Positions 1 to 10,176 of a stretch of DNA of 64,000 nucleotides are shown in pieces. This DNA is from Bacteroidota bacterium (GTDB taxonomy: Bacteria; Bacteroidota; Ignavibacteria; SZUA-365). Each line of letters opens with the position of its first letter. Position 1 is the stretch's first letter. The position numbers and the translations under genes are program-made. The notes beneath the pieces are model-generated. The model made no database searches, was not told where the DNA came from, and saw nothing but the letters and a program-made list of their open reading frames with translations. The DNA lies in assembly GCA_029907355.1 (NCBI GenBank), contig JARYLZ010000003.1:1-64000 (forward strand). The letters run 5' to 3'.

Positions 1-2566
1 CGGCCTCGTCTACTATGCCATGGGGGGGGGGGGGCAACGGGCGCTCGAACACTTCGACCGTGCCCGCACGCTTTTCGCGGAAATCGGCGACCGCCGCGGA
101 CTCATCCGCGCCGACGGAAATGCTGGCGCCCAGTACTACGCCCTCGGTGATTTCGAACGCGCCCTGGAGCATCACCGGCGGGTTCACGCCGCCGCGTCCG
201 AGATCGGCGACCGGCGCTACACGGCAACCAGCCTCGGCGCCATGGGACAGTGCGAAATCGCCCTCTCGCGATTCTCCGACGCCTACGCACACCTCCAGGA
301 GGAACTCCGGCTCTCGCGGGAAATACGCGACACTTACCTCGAGGAGCTTTGCCTCGAGAATCTCGGCGAACTGTTCCTCATGCTCGGGGCACACGACCGA
401 TCGATCGAGTCGTACACCGCAGCACGCAAACTCGCGGAAAGGACGGGCAACCGCGTCGGGGCAGCCGCCTGCGACATCGACATCGCCGGTGCGCTGATCG
501 CAAAACGCGACACGGAGGCGGCTGCGAAACTGCTCGCCGGCGCCCGGCGCGTCCTGGAAGAAGCCCGGGATGTCAACGTCTCCGCAATGTACCACTACCG
601 CATGGGGATGCTTTACCTCGCACGGGGACCGGTGCACGACCCCACGCGGGCACTGGAAGCATTCCACCAGCTCGGGGAGACGGCGGATGCCAACGGGTTC
701 CGTTCGCACCGCATCCTCTCGCGCTCATACGCCGCGTTTTGCCGCATGCTGCTCGGACATCCCGCCGAAGCGCGCGATCTCTCGACGGAAGCCCTCGCCA
801 TCCTCGAGTCGGGCGGTCCCCTGTACGGCGGCTGCCAGGACGTTCTCCTGAATCACGCTCTCATCCTGCGGGCGAACCGTGATCTGGCGGCGTTCGTCGA
901 GTACATCGACCGGGCCCACGCGGAACTGATGTCCGCGGCGGAATCCATCCACGACGTCCAGCTCTACCGGAGCTTCCTCGAACAGGTCCCCGCGCACGCG
1001 GAGATCGTCCGCGAATACTCTCTCGCCCACCGTTCCGACTCGCAGGGCGCTGCAGCGGCAATTCGCGAACAGAACCTCCGAACACTCTACGAAGTCGCGC
1101 GGAACATCAATTCCGTCCTGGAACTGCCCCTCCTGCTCGACCGGATCATGGACAGCGCCTTGACGGCGATGAACGGCGAGCGGGGACTGATCTTCCTCAT
1201 CGAAAACGACCAGCTCGTCCTGAAAGTCTCGCGGAACGTCGAGAAAGAAACCATTCGGGACGCCACCGAAATCAGCCTGAGCATTCTCCGAGACGTGGTA
1301 TCGGGGGGCCGTCCCATCATCGTCTCCGACACCTCGCAAGATACAGCGTTCCGCAATCGTGAATCGGTCCGGAATTACCACATCCATTCGCTGGTCTGCG
1401 TTCCCATGCGCGCGAAAGACCGCCTGATCGGGACGGTTTACGTCGACAGCCGGGCGGGTTCTCTCCGGACGATTTCGTTCACGGACATCGACGCGGAGTT
1501 CCTCGAGGCATTCGCGAACCTCGCCGCCATCGCGATCGAGAACGCCCGCCTGCACGCGCGCCTGCAGGACGAGAACCTCTACCTGCAGAAAACCGTGAAC
1601 CGCCGCTTCGGTTTCGAGAACATTATCGGGGAGAGTGCCCCGATGATGAAACTGTTCGCCGAGACGCAGGCGGCCATCGGCAGCGAAGCCGCTGTACTCA
1701 TCTCGGGGGAGAGCGGCACGGGGAAGGAACTGATCGCCAAAGCGATTCACTACAACGGGAGCCGCAAGGCAGGGCGTTTCGTCGCCGTCGACTGCGGGGC
1801 ACTGCCCGACACGCTCCTCGAGAGCGAACTCTTCGGCTATAAACGGGGAGCTTTCACCGGCGCATACACCGACAAACCGGGCCTCTTCGAAGAGGCGCAC
1901 AACGGCACGCTCTTCCTCGACGAGATCTCGAACACGTCCATCGCCTTCCAGGCGAAACTCCTGCGCGTTCTCCAGGACGGCGAATTCCGGCGCGTCGGGG
2001 ATACGACCACGCGAACGGTGAACGTCCGCATCATTTGCGCGACGAACAAGAACCTCGCAGAGGAAATCGAACACGGCCGCTTCCGGCAGGATCTCTTCTA
2101 CCGCCTCAATGTCATCCCCATCACCGTCCCCCCGCTCCGCGACCGGGTATCGGATATCCCCCTCCTCGTACAACATTTCATCGATCGATTCAAGGCGAAG
2201 AGCCCTTCGCCCATCCGTGGGGCAACGAGCGAACTCCTGGAGGTTCTGAAAACCCTTCCTTGGAAAGGAAACGTGCGCGAACTCGAGAACCTCATCAACC
2301 GCATGTTGACACAGGCGGAAAGCGACCTGCTCACGACCCGCGATCTCCCGCCTGAGTACCAAAGTGCGGCCTCGCAGGGACCTTCGGCGGAAATACCCGT
2401 CACACTCGGCATGCCCCGACGACTCGTGACGCTCCAACAGATCGAACGCGAACACATTCTCTTCGTTCTTCAACACACAAAGGGCAACAAAACCGAAGCG
2501 GCACGTATACTCGGTGTAAAACGCACAACGCTCATCGAACGGATGAAGAAACTCGGTCTCATGTGA
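1..2566 (+). CDS. TPR-GAF sigma-54-dependent transcriptional activator with Fis-type HTH; 5' end lies outside the window
   Basis: Reading frame is open back to base 2 (GLVYYAMGGGG..RALEHF is TPR-like). TPR repeats, then GAF, then AAA+ with GESGTGKELIAKAIH (Walker A) and GAFTGA (GYKRGAFTGAYTDKPGLFEEAHNGTLFLDEI), then C-terminal KTEAARILGVKRTTLIERMKKLGL HTH. Confidence 0.92.
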   Translation, partial: GLVYYAMGGGGQRALEHFDRARTLFAEIGDRRGLIRADGNAGAQYYALGDFERALEHHRRVHAAASEIGDRRYTATSLGAMGQCEIALSRFSDAYAHLQEELRLSREIRDTYLEELCLENLGELFLMLGAHDRSIESYTAARKLAERTGNRVGAAACDIDIAGALIAKRDTEAAAKLLAGARRVLEEARDVNVSAMYHYRMGMLYLARGPVHDPTRALEAFHQLGETADANGFRSHRILSRSYAAFCRMLLGHPAEARDLSTEALAILESGGPLYGGCQDVLLNHALILRANRDLAAFVEYIDRAHAELMSAAESIHDVQLYRSFLEQVPAHAEIVREYSLAHRSDSQGAAAAIREQNLRTLYEVARNINSVLELPLLLDRIMDSALTAMNGERGLIFLIENDQLVLKVSRNVEKETIRDATEISLSILRDVVSGGRPIIVSDTSQDTAFRNRESVRNYHIHSLVCVPMRAKDRLIGTVYVDSRAGSLRTISFTDIDAEFLEAFANLAAIAIENARLHARLQDENLYLQKTVNRRFGFENIIGESAPMMKLFAETQAAIGSEAAVLISGESGTGKELIAKAIHYNGSRKAGRFVAVDCGALPDTLLESELFGYKRGAFTGAYTDKPGLFEEAHNGTLFLDEISNTSIAFQAKLLRVLQDGEFRRVGDTTTRTVNVRIICATNKNLAEEIEHGRFRQDLFYRLNVIPITVPPLRDRVSDIPLLVQHFIDRFKAKSPSPIRGATSELLEVLKTLPWKGNVRELENLINRMLTQAESDLLTTRDLPPEYQSAASQGPSAEIPVTLGMPRRLVTLQQIEREHILFVLQHTKGNKTEAARILGVKRTTLIERMKKLGLM

Positions 2567-2582
2567 TGTCGGCATTCCGACA
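2567..2582. promoter_or_regulatory. Inverted repeat TGTCGG-CATT-CCGACA; candidate upstream activator site
   Basis: Perfect 6-bp arms directly after the activator stop codon, about 80-90 bp upstream of a GG-N10-GC element. Confidence 0.35.
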
Positions 2583-2659
2583 CGAATGCATCATTTGCCG
2601 TCGAAATTGTGGCTTTCATTTTTTCCCTCGATTTTCGATAAGAAAGGGGCAATATTTTT

Positions 2660-2675
2660 TGGCATAAAATCTGCT
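2660..2675 (+). promoter_or_regulatory. Candidate sigma-54 promoter TGGCATAAAATCTGCT
   Basis: Invariant GG-N10-GC spacing with TGGCA and TGCT cores (consensus TGGCAC-N5-TTGCW), in an AT-rich intergenic region between a sigma-54 activator and a downstream gene. Confidence 0.5.
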
Positions 2676-2797
2676 ACAGTTTAATTGATACTATGGGTTC
2701 CTTGACCGATGAGAAAATTATTGGCCACTTAAAGAAAATTCTTGCATCGAGGGTCATAACACACTAATTTACAACAAATTTCTTTTTACCTACTGCG

Positions 2798-5029
2798 TTG
2801 TTTCGGGCATTTACCATATTGACGGCAATCGCGGGGTTGTTCGCCGCCCAAGCAGAGGCACAACTCGTCATCCGTGACCTCTCGTACGAGATCACGATCT
2901 ACGGGGACGTGATTCTGCGGTGGATGCCCCCGGAAGGCGTCGATATCTCGCAGACGAACATTTACCGTGGGACGAGCCCCATCGATTTGAAGTTGATCGC
3001 AGAGCTACACTCTCGCTCGGTGCGGGAATACACCGACCACTCGTCGAACGTCATCCCCGGAAATACCTACATCTACTGGGTTCGTGTCATCGACAATCAG
3101 GGGAATTGGGGCGACGAGTGGATCCGTGTGCTCGTGACGCCGCCGCCGACGGGAATGAAATTCACATCCGTCCCCCCGACGACGGGCTTCGTCGGCATCG
3201 ATTACTGGTATTCCCCGATCACGGTCGATGCGGCGAAACCCGAAGACGTCGAGTACACGTTCGGAGGGCCGCACCCGGACGGTATGGAATTGAATTCCGT
3301 GGGCGGAGGGATATATACCTTCATCTACTGGCATCCCGTTCAAGCCGGACAGTACCGGATCACCCTGATCGCGACGCACAAGAAAACACGTGCGATCGCC
3401 GTCCAGGAATTCACGATAACGGTTGCAAGTCAAGCCGGTCACGTGCGGGGGGCAGTCAAGGCGGTCGACGGGCAGCCCCTCCCGAATACGGTCGTCCGGA
3501 TTTTCCAGATCCAGAACCACATGGCGTACGAGACACGGACGGATTCCGCGGGCAAGTTCTTCCTCCCGAACGTCCAGGCAGGCGAGCTCTACGCCTACGC
3601 AAGACCTCCCTCAGACCGGTATCTCGCGCAGTGGTACCCTCTCGGCCCATCGATGTCATCGGTCCCGCCGCGTACCCTGCGCCAGGGCGATACCATCGAG
3701 TACGCATTCACGCTCCTGACGAGCCCGAAGCAGCCCACGTGGGTATCCGGGAAAGTTGTCGATGCATCGACGGGCACCCCTCTTGCGGGCGCGAAAGTGT
3801 CCTTCGCCCGAAAGGAACGATTCATCCATATCGGCGACACGGCGATCATCAGCAACCCGACATTTTTGGAGACTTTCCAGGTCGACACAGCCGTCATCAC
3901 GGGACCGGACGGCGCCTACCGTGTGAGACTCCTCGTCGGGACCGATTATTACGGCTTCTCTGCCGCGGCGGGGTATGCGATGAGTGTTTCCCCCGACCGC
4001 GGGAACGGCGCCGAAACCAACGCCCTGCTCGCGCGCTCGTTCCGAGTCCAGGACGGGATGACTTCGTTGAACTTCGCCTTGCAACCCTCGATGGTCACGA
4101 CACCCAACCGGATCGTCGGACAGGTCAAGGACGCACAGAACGATCTCGTGAAGAATGCCGTCATCGTCCTCATCAACCCCGACCTCCAGCGCGGAGCGGG
4201 CGGCGGCCACACATACCGCCGCTACACGACGACGATCACGGACAAGAACGGGTACTATTCCTTCGAGAACCTCGGGTACACGTCCACGTACACTCTGCTC
4301 GCCATCCCGCTCGATCCCCGCAGCGTTCCGATGTACTACACGAGGCAGGGAGGAACGACGGTGGCGGCGGGAAGCGATGTCATCTCCGCCCTCGGAACGG
4401 TGCAGAACATCGACTTCCGTATCGAACCGGTATCACCGGGAGGAGTAGGCACGGTATACGGCCGCGTCCAGGTCCTTCTGCCCGACAACTCCGTCGCGCC
4501 CTTGCCGGGGACACTCCTCTTCGCGCAGAACCTCGTGACGAACGACGTGCTCGGGTACGCCATATCCGACTCGACAGGGTGGTACTCGATCGTCGGCCTG
4601 CCAAGCGGTTACTACGCCGTCACGGCGGAGAACATGACGTTCGGCAGCGCGACATCACCCACGATCCCGCTCGACTACACGACCTATAATATCTTCACCG
4701 CTTCGAAAAAAGCCGATATCCTGTACGACAACCGGCTCACAGGGACGGAAGAGGCGGCGCAGCCCTCTTCGATCATTCTCGAGCAGAATTACCCGAACCC
4801 CTTCAATCCGGGGACGACGATCCGTTACGCCGTCCCCGCGCGGATGAACGTACGCCTGCGCATCTTCAACGCGGTCGGGGCAGAGGTTTCAGTGCCGGTC
4901 GATGCGATCATGGATGCAGGGTACCACACGATAGCGTTCGATGGCGCCGAGCTAGCAGGCGGAGTGTATTTCTATACCCTCGAAGCCGGCGGGACAATCA
5001 TCAGCCGCAGTATGACCCTGCTGAAATAG
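2798..5029 (+). CDS. Secreted T9SS-sorted protein with Fn3-like and carboxypeptidase-regulatory-like repeats
   Basis: TTG start, signal peptide (MFRAFTILTAIAGLFAAQAEAQ), repeated G.V.d..g.PlpntvV / Gk...p modules, C-terminal SSIILEQNYPNPFNPGTTIRYAVP...YTLEAGGTIISRSMTLLK. Confidence 0.85.
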   Translation: MFRAFTILTAIAGLFAAQAEAQLVIRDLSYEITIYGDVILRWMPPEGVDISQTNIYRGTSPIDLKLIAELHSRSVREYTDHSSNVIPGNTYIYWVRVIDNQGNWGDEWIRVLVTPPPTGMKFTSVPPTTGFVGIDYWYSPITVDAAKPEDVEYTFGGPHPDGMELNSVGGGIYTFIYWHPVQAGQYRITLIATHKKTRAIAVQEFTITVASQAGHVRGAVKAVDGQPLPNTVVRIFQIQNHMAYETRTDSAGKFFLPNVQAGELYAYARPPSDRYLAQWYPLGPSMSSVPPRTLRQGDTIEYAFTLLTSPKQPTWVSGKVVDASTGTPLAGAKVSFARKERFIHIGDTAIISNPTFLETFQVDTAVITGPDGAYRVRLLVGTDYYGFSAAAGYAMSVSPDRGNGAETNALLARSFRVQDGMTSLNFALQPSMVTTPNRIVGQVKDAQNDLVKNAVIVLINPDLQRGAGGGHTYRRYTTTITDKNGYYSFENLGYTSTYTLLAIPLDPRSVPMYYTRQGGTTVAAGSDVISALGTVQNIDFRIEPVSPGGVGTVYGRVQVLLPDNSVAPLPGTLLFAQNLVTNDVLGYAISDSTGWYSIVGLPSGYYAVTAENMTFGSATSPTIPLDYTTYNIFTASKKADILYDNRLTGTEEAAQPSSIILEQNYPNPFNPGTTIRYAVPARMNVRLRIFNAVGAEVSVPVDAIMDAGYHTIAFDGAELAGGVYFYTLEAGGTIISRSMTLLK

Positions 5030-5590
5030 CGCATGCCTCAACTCGGCTCTTCTAACCGGAGCCAAGGGGCGATGCCATCAGCGTTGTCTCTCGATCGAGG
5101 GAGGTGCCGGATCTTTGTCCTCCGAAAGGATCGTTTCTTCCATGAAACGCGGGGATCGACACGACCGGTGGGTGAAATCGCAGAAGCACGGAGAACCGGC
5201 AGTCCAATCACGCGGAGCATTTCCCAGCCCCTCACGACAAACTTTCCGACTCCGCATCATCCGCCGTGAGTGTCGACTGTCTCAGGGGAATGTGATCCGC
5301 CGACGGGCTTGCTCTTCGATGGATACGCGTCGAGAGGAATCGCATGACGTATCCTCGAAGGTGGATGTCCACCTCATCTCCCGCCGAACATTTCTCGTCG
5401 GTGATGGAGAAGAGGGAACGGAGAACACTCCCTCATCGAACGAATGGCGATGCTTCGCTCTCCGGGTGGGGATATCGGCGTGCTCGTGAATATCGAGAGC
5501 CCTCTCCCCTACGCGAAAAGAGAAGCGGAGTTGTGGGCGGGATGCCGTTTCGCTCTTTACGGGATCCCCGCTTCTCGAACCGTCCGGAAT

Positions 5591-6292
5591 TCATGTCCCC
5601 GGCGAAGGCGGGATATCATACCGGGAAGTCTTTTTTCCCCGTCGCAGGACAAAGAGAAGCACGCCGCCCACGACGAGTATCGCCGCAACGGCGACGACGA
5701 TAATGATCGTTGTCGACGCGGATGCGGGTTTCACCGTCGCCGTGAGGACGAGGTCTTTCGACATCTCGGAGAGCTTGTACTCCCATGTCAGCGTGCGATC
5801 TTCGGTCCGCGTCGCGTTGCTGGAGATGATCTCGCCCGGCATGACGTAAATGTATCGGAACGTATAGGCTTCCATGCCCATCCCGCCCGCGTTCGTATTC
5901 CCTTTCAAGGTCTGTTTGAAAACCAGGTTACCCTTCTCTTTCTTGAACGAGAAGCTCGTATTCTTGAACGCGGGGACCGCGGAGAGGTCGTTGATGTTGT
6001 CGAACGAGAGTTTGACGCGAACATGGCGCGTCGAGTCGGCGGACTCGGTCTCGACGCGGATGTCGTCGATATGTACGCCGCTCGACGTATAGCGGTTTTT
6101 CACATCTTGTTCCTGGAATGCGAACTCGCCGTTCGACATGAACTGGATGTTGTCCTCTTTCGTCCAGTAGTGGATTTCCATTTCTCCGGAGCCGTCCTTC
6201 TTGAGGATCGTCCTTTGCTCGTAGTTGAGACACCCCGAGAAGAAGCCGCAGAGGAGGGCGACCGCCATCGAAACGGAAGTGATTCTCTTCAT
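5591..6292 (-). CDS. Putative lipoprotein with a C-terminal transmembrane helix
   Basis: Lipobox-like LLCGFFSGC; C-terminal hydrophobic TIIIVVAVAAILVVGGVLLFVLRR. Confidence 0.7.
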   Translation of the reverse strand: MKRITSVSMAVALLCGFFSGCLNYEQRTILKKDGSGEMEIHYWTKEDNIQFMSNGEFAFQEQDVKNRYTSSGVHIDDIRVETESADSTRHVRVKLSFDNINDLSAVPAFKNTSFSFKKEKGNLVFKQTLKGNTNAGGMGMEAYTFRYIYVMPGEIISSNATRTEDRTLTWEYKLSEMSKDLVLTATVKPASASTTIIIVVAVAAILVVGGVLLFVLRRGKKTSRYDIPPSPGT

Positions 6293-6465
6293 TGCACCAC
6301 CTTCAAATTGATGTTACCGGGAGGGTATCCCCGCCGTTCTGTTCCAACGGGAACGAGAAGGGATCATGAATTCGAAAAGGAGAAGGATTTCCTGCACGGG
6401 AAGCACGCGTTCGTCCGCAACCGATACGGTTCTTTCGCAAAATCTCAGCGGCCGCCGCGATCGTA

Positions 6466-7140
6466 TCAGATATTGTCGTTCTTCGGCGTTTTCTTCGTGA
6501 GAATGGTGTCGATGATACCGTACTCCTTGGCTTCATCGGGACTCATGAATTTATCGCGGTCCGAGTCGATGGCGATCTGCTCGACACTCTTGCCGGTGTG
6601 CTCTGCAAGAATGGCGTACAGGGTGTCCCGGGTTCGGAGAATTTCCTTCGTATAGATTTCGATTTCCGTCGCCTGGCCCTGTGTCCCGCCGCCGGGTTGA
6701 TGGATCATGATACGGGCATGCGGCAGTGCGATCCGCTTGGACTTCGCCCCTCCCGCCAGGAGGATTGCCGCCATACTCGCCGCGATCCCGATACAAATCG
6801 TCGAGACATCCGCATGCAGGTACTGCATCGTATCGTAGATCGCCAGGCCCGCGCTGACATTCCCGCCGGGGCTGTTGATGTAAAGGTAGATATCCTTGGT
6901 GGGGTCCTCGGAATCGAGGAACAACAGCTGGGCGACGACGAGACTCGCGATGTGGTCGTCGATCGGGCTCCCGATGAAAACGATGCGCTCGCGCAGAAGC
7001 CTCGAGAAGATATCCCAACTGCGCTCCCCGCGCTGGGTCGTTTCGATGACGATGGGTACGAGCTGGGAAGCGGGGTCGCCGGTGAGGAGCGGGTGCACCC
7101 CGCCGTACATGCGGAAACGATGGTGGTCATCGATGGCCAT
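6466..7140 (-). CDS. clpP: ATP-dependent Clp protease proteolytic subunit
   Basis: [20 protein letters not shown] (catalytic Ser), [14 protein letters not shown] (catalytic His). Confidence 0.96.
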   Translation of the reverse strand: MAIDDHHRFRMYGGVHPLLTGDPASQLVPIVIETTQRGERSWDIFSRLLRERIVFIGSPIDDHIASLVVAQLLFLDSEDPTKDIYLYINSPGGNVSAGLAIYDTMQYLHADVSTICIGIAASMAAILLAGGAKSKRIALPHARIMIHQPGGGTQGQATEIEIYTKEILRTRDTLYAILAEHTGKSVEQIAIDSDRDKFMSPDEAKEYGIIDTILTKKTPKNDNI

Positions 7141-7214
7141 GAGCGTGTCTCTCTCGTTGTGCTGGTATCGTATTCACGAAGCAGGGAAGCGGGTGATCGC
7201 CCGGGTCGCTGACC

Positions 7215-8537
7215 TCATTCCTTCGCATCGCCTGGGGGCGGTTCCCCCCGCGGACCGAACGCGGTGCCTCTCGTGTCCTCATCGCTCACTTCCCTGATCG
7301 CGGCATGCGCGATGAGGAAACTCATGAGTTTTTCATGGAGGATATCCTGCGTCCTTTCGGGCTCCTTCCGGAAATGTTCAAGCATCTGCTCCTTCGTCAT
7401 CGCGTACCGAGGGGCCTGCTCGACAGCCGCCCGTTCGAGATCCACATCATCGAGCACCAGGTGTTCGGCTTCCATGATGGCGTCGCGAAGGAAATACCAT
7501 GCGGCGATATTCCTGGCCTCCGCTTCCCGTGATGCGCGGTATGCCGTCTCGTCGAACGTGGCGGGAGGATTCTTGCCGGGAAAGCGTGCCTTGTATTCCT
7601 CCACGAAACGGTCGAGGATTCGCTCCACGATCATGGGGGGGACATCGACGGGGTTGCGCCGGACGAGTTGGGAAACGAGCTCGTTCCGGAGCATCGCATC
7701 GTAGCGTGCGTTCCACATCCTCTCGAGTTGACGGCGGATATCGTCCCGTAACGCTTCGAGCGTGTCGATCTTCCCTTCGCTGACCTCGGAAGCGAACGCA
7801 TCGTCGAGATCGGGGAGAATGATTTTCTCGATACGATGGACAACAATGCGCGCTTTCCGCATTTCGGTCCCGTCGTCGGTGTCGAAGGACAACTCTGCCT
7901 CCCGCTCCTCCCCCGCCCGCATGTTGAGAAGTTCGGCGCGGAGATCCCTGTTGAGCGATTCATCGCCGAGATCCACCGTCAAGCCGGTGTACGTCCGGTC
8001 CGGCAAGGGTTTCCCTTCCTCGTCCAGAAATGTGATGTCGCACACGACCTGGTAGCCTTCCTCGTCGGCTTTCTCGGCCGGTTCCAGTCGACGGCGGGAT
8101 TTCCGGATGGCGTGGAGTTCCTCTTCGACCTCGTCATCCGTAACCTCGTGGATGAAGCGCTCGACCTCGATGCCCTTGTACTGGTTCAGGACGACTTCGG
8201 GCGCCGTCTCGTAACGGATACGGAATGTGAAACGTTCCTGGGGGCGGTAATCGAAAACCTCGACTTTCGGCGAACCGATCGGGTGGATGTTCCTTTCCTC
8301 CATGGATTGCTGGAAGAGATTCTGGGTGAGTTTCTCCAGCACGTCGTACTCGATGGCCTCGCCGAACCATTTCTTCACGATGGCGGGAGGGACTCGCCCG
8401 CGGCGGAAGCCCGGCACCTGCAGTGTCTTGCCCTTTTCCTTGAACGCCTTGTCGAAATACGGTTGGAGTTCTTCGGCCGGGACGACGATCTCGATCTCGT
8501 GTTCCACACCGCTTTTGGAATTGATCAATACTTCCAC
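7215..8537 (-). CDS. tig: Trigger factor
   Basis: Ribosome-binding GFRRGRVPPAIVKKWFG signature, central PPIase-like domain, C-terminal helical domain. Confidence 0.95.
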   Translation of the reverse strand: MEVLINSKSGVEHEIEIVVPAEELQPYFDKAFKEKGKTLQVPGFRRGRVPPAIVKKWFGEAIEYDVLEKLTQNLFQQSMEERNIHPIGSPKVEVFDYRPQERFTFRIRYETAPEVVLNQYKGIEVERFIHEVTDDEVEEELHAIRKSRRRLEPAEKADEEGYQVVCDITFLDEEGKPLPDRTYTGLTVDLGDESLNRDLRAELLNMRAGEEREAELSFDTDDGTEMRKARIVVHRIEKIILPDLDDAFASEVSEGKIDTLEALRDDIRRQLERMWNARYDAMLRNELVSQLVRRNPVDVPPMIVERILDRFVEEYKARFPGKNPPATFDETAYRASREAEARNIAAWYFLRDAIMEAEHLVLDDVDLERAAVEQAPRYAMTKEQMLEHFRKEPERTQDILHEKLMSFLIAHAAIREVSDEDTRGTAFGPRGEPPPGDAKE

Positions 8538-8567
8538 CTTCCGCCCTCACCTGGGATAGCACATTCG

Positions 8568-8649
8568 TGCGAATGGGGGGAGTCGAACCCCCACGGGTTA
8601 CCCCACCGGATCCTAAATCCGGCGCGTCTGCCTGTTCCGCCACATTCGC
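8568..8649 (-). tRNA. tRNA-Leu (anticodon UAG)
   Basis: Minus-strand cloverleaf: GCGAATG/CATTCGC acceptor, CCGGA-TTTAGGA-TCCGG anticodon arm, variable arm, GGGGG-TTCGACT-CCCCC T arm; CCA not encoded. Confidence 0.95.
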
Positions 8650-8716
8650 GACGGCTCGAAGACGTCATAAACTAGCGTTTCGGGAAGCGATTTCCAACGC
8701 AGACGGCGGTTGTGCC

Positions 8717-10120
8717 ATGTCCATCGCGGCGGTGCATGTTTCCACATCTTTCGGCTTCCTGCGTACTTTCCGCTCGATGGTGCAATCGGACCCGCCCACC
8801 CTGCGCTCCGTCGCGAACCAATGGATTCCGATGTCCGCCACGTGGATCATGATGGCGGTCGAGGGGCCGTTTCTCGCTGCGGTGATCGCTCGTTTACCGA
8901 ACCCCGATGTCAACCTCGCTGCCTACGGTGTGGCGTTTTCCTTCGCGATGCTCCTCGAAGCCCCGATCATCATGATGTTGAGCGCTTCGACCGCCATCGT
9001 CAAGGACATCGTGTCGTACAAGCGTCTGAGGAATTTTCTCCTTGCAATGAACACCGTCATCACGCTCTGCATGATCGTCCTCATCCTCCCGCCCGTCTTC
9101 CATTTCGTCGCGACGAGACTGATCGGGCTGCCGATCCGCGTCGCCCGGCTGACGCATACGGCCACGACTGTCCTGCTCCCCTGGCCTGCCGCCATCGGTT
9201 TCCGCCGGTTTTGGAACGGGATCCTCATCTCGAACCGGCTCACGCGCCGTGTGGCGTACGGGACACTCGTTCGTCTCGCGAGCATCGCCGCCGTCGCGAC
9301 GATCATTGCCGCCTGGACACGAATGGAAGGGGCCGTCGTCGGCGCCCTCGCCTTGAGCGTCGCCGTGACGGTGGAAGCCGTAGCGAGCAGGATCATGACT
9401 TCCACATCGATCCGTCGTGTCCAGGCGGCCGTGCTTTCCCACGATGCGGCATCGTCGTCGTACGGCGCGATCGCGCGTTTCTACTTCCCATTGGCGATGA
9501 CCTCGGTGCTTGCACTCGGAGTCCAGCCGGTCATCGCATTCTTCGTCGGCAGGAGCAGGATGCCGATCGTCTCGCTGGCCGTGTTGCCCGTGGTCAATTC
9601 CACAGTTTTCCTGTTCCGAAGTTTCGGTCATTCGCTTCAGGAGGTCGCCATCGCGAACATGGGACCGGGTTTCACCGGTTACCCCGTTCTCCGCCGTTTT
9701 GCCGTCTTGCTGGGGGCGATATCGACGTTCGGTATCCTCTGCATCGCCTTCACGCCCCTTTCACATCTTTGGCTGAAAGGTGTCGCAGGTTTGGAAGATC
9801 GCCTTCTTTCCGCCGCCGTCCCCCCTCTCATGATTCAAAGCGCAATTCCTGCCGCGTCGGTCCTCATGGCGTTCCAGCATGCCGTGCTCATCTCCGCGCG
9901 ACGAACGACGGCCGTCACAACGGGAACCTTTGTCGAAGCATGCGTCATCGTCGGCACGCTCGCTCTTCTCACGATGGGGTTCGATATCGTCGGAGCTACC
10001 GCAGCTGCGTTCGCCCTCCTCGCCGGTCGTCTTTCCGCGAACCTTTCCCTGTGGTACCCGCACCGCGCGGCGGTCCACAGGATGCTCCACGGTCACGCGG
10101 AGACGACGCTCTCGCTCTGA
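8717..10120 (+). CDS. Polytopic membrane protein, MATE/flippase-like
   Basis: About 460 aa with roughly 12 hydrophobic segments. Start taken at ATG 8717 because the longer ORF begins inside the tRNA. Confidence 0.6.
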   Translation: MSIAAVHVSTSFGFLRTFRSMVQSDPPTLRSVANQWIPMSATWIMMAVEGPFLAAVIARLPNPDVNLAAYGVAFSFAMLLEAPIIMMLSASTAIVKDIVSYKRLRNFLLAMNTVITLCMIVLILPPVFHFVATRLIGLPIRVARLTHTATTVLLPWPAAIGFRRFWNGILISNRLTRRVAYGTLVRLASIAAVATIIAAWTRMEGAVVGALALSVAVTVEAVASRIMTSTSIRRVQAAVLSHDAASSSYGAIARFYFPLAMTSVLALGVQPVIAFFVGRSRMPIVSLAVLPVVNSTVFLFRSFGHSLQEVAIANMGPGFTGYPVLRRFAVLLGAISTFGILCIAFTPLSHLWLKGVAGLEDRLLSAAVPPLMIQSAIPAASVLMAFQHAVLISARRTTAVTTGTFVEACVIVGTLALLTMGFDIVGATAAAFALLAGRLSANLSLWYPHRAAVHRMLHGHAETTLSL

Positions 10121-10176
10121 GAAACGGCCCTGCTACGGGCAGTTCAACGGATGCGACGCCTTTCCTATCTTGCGCC

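Noticed and set aside
725-2575. 616-aa minus-strand ORF opposite the sigma-54 activator
   Set aside because: Antisense shadow of a clear coding region.
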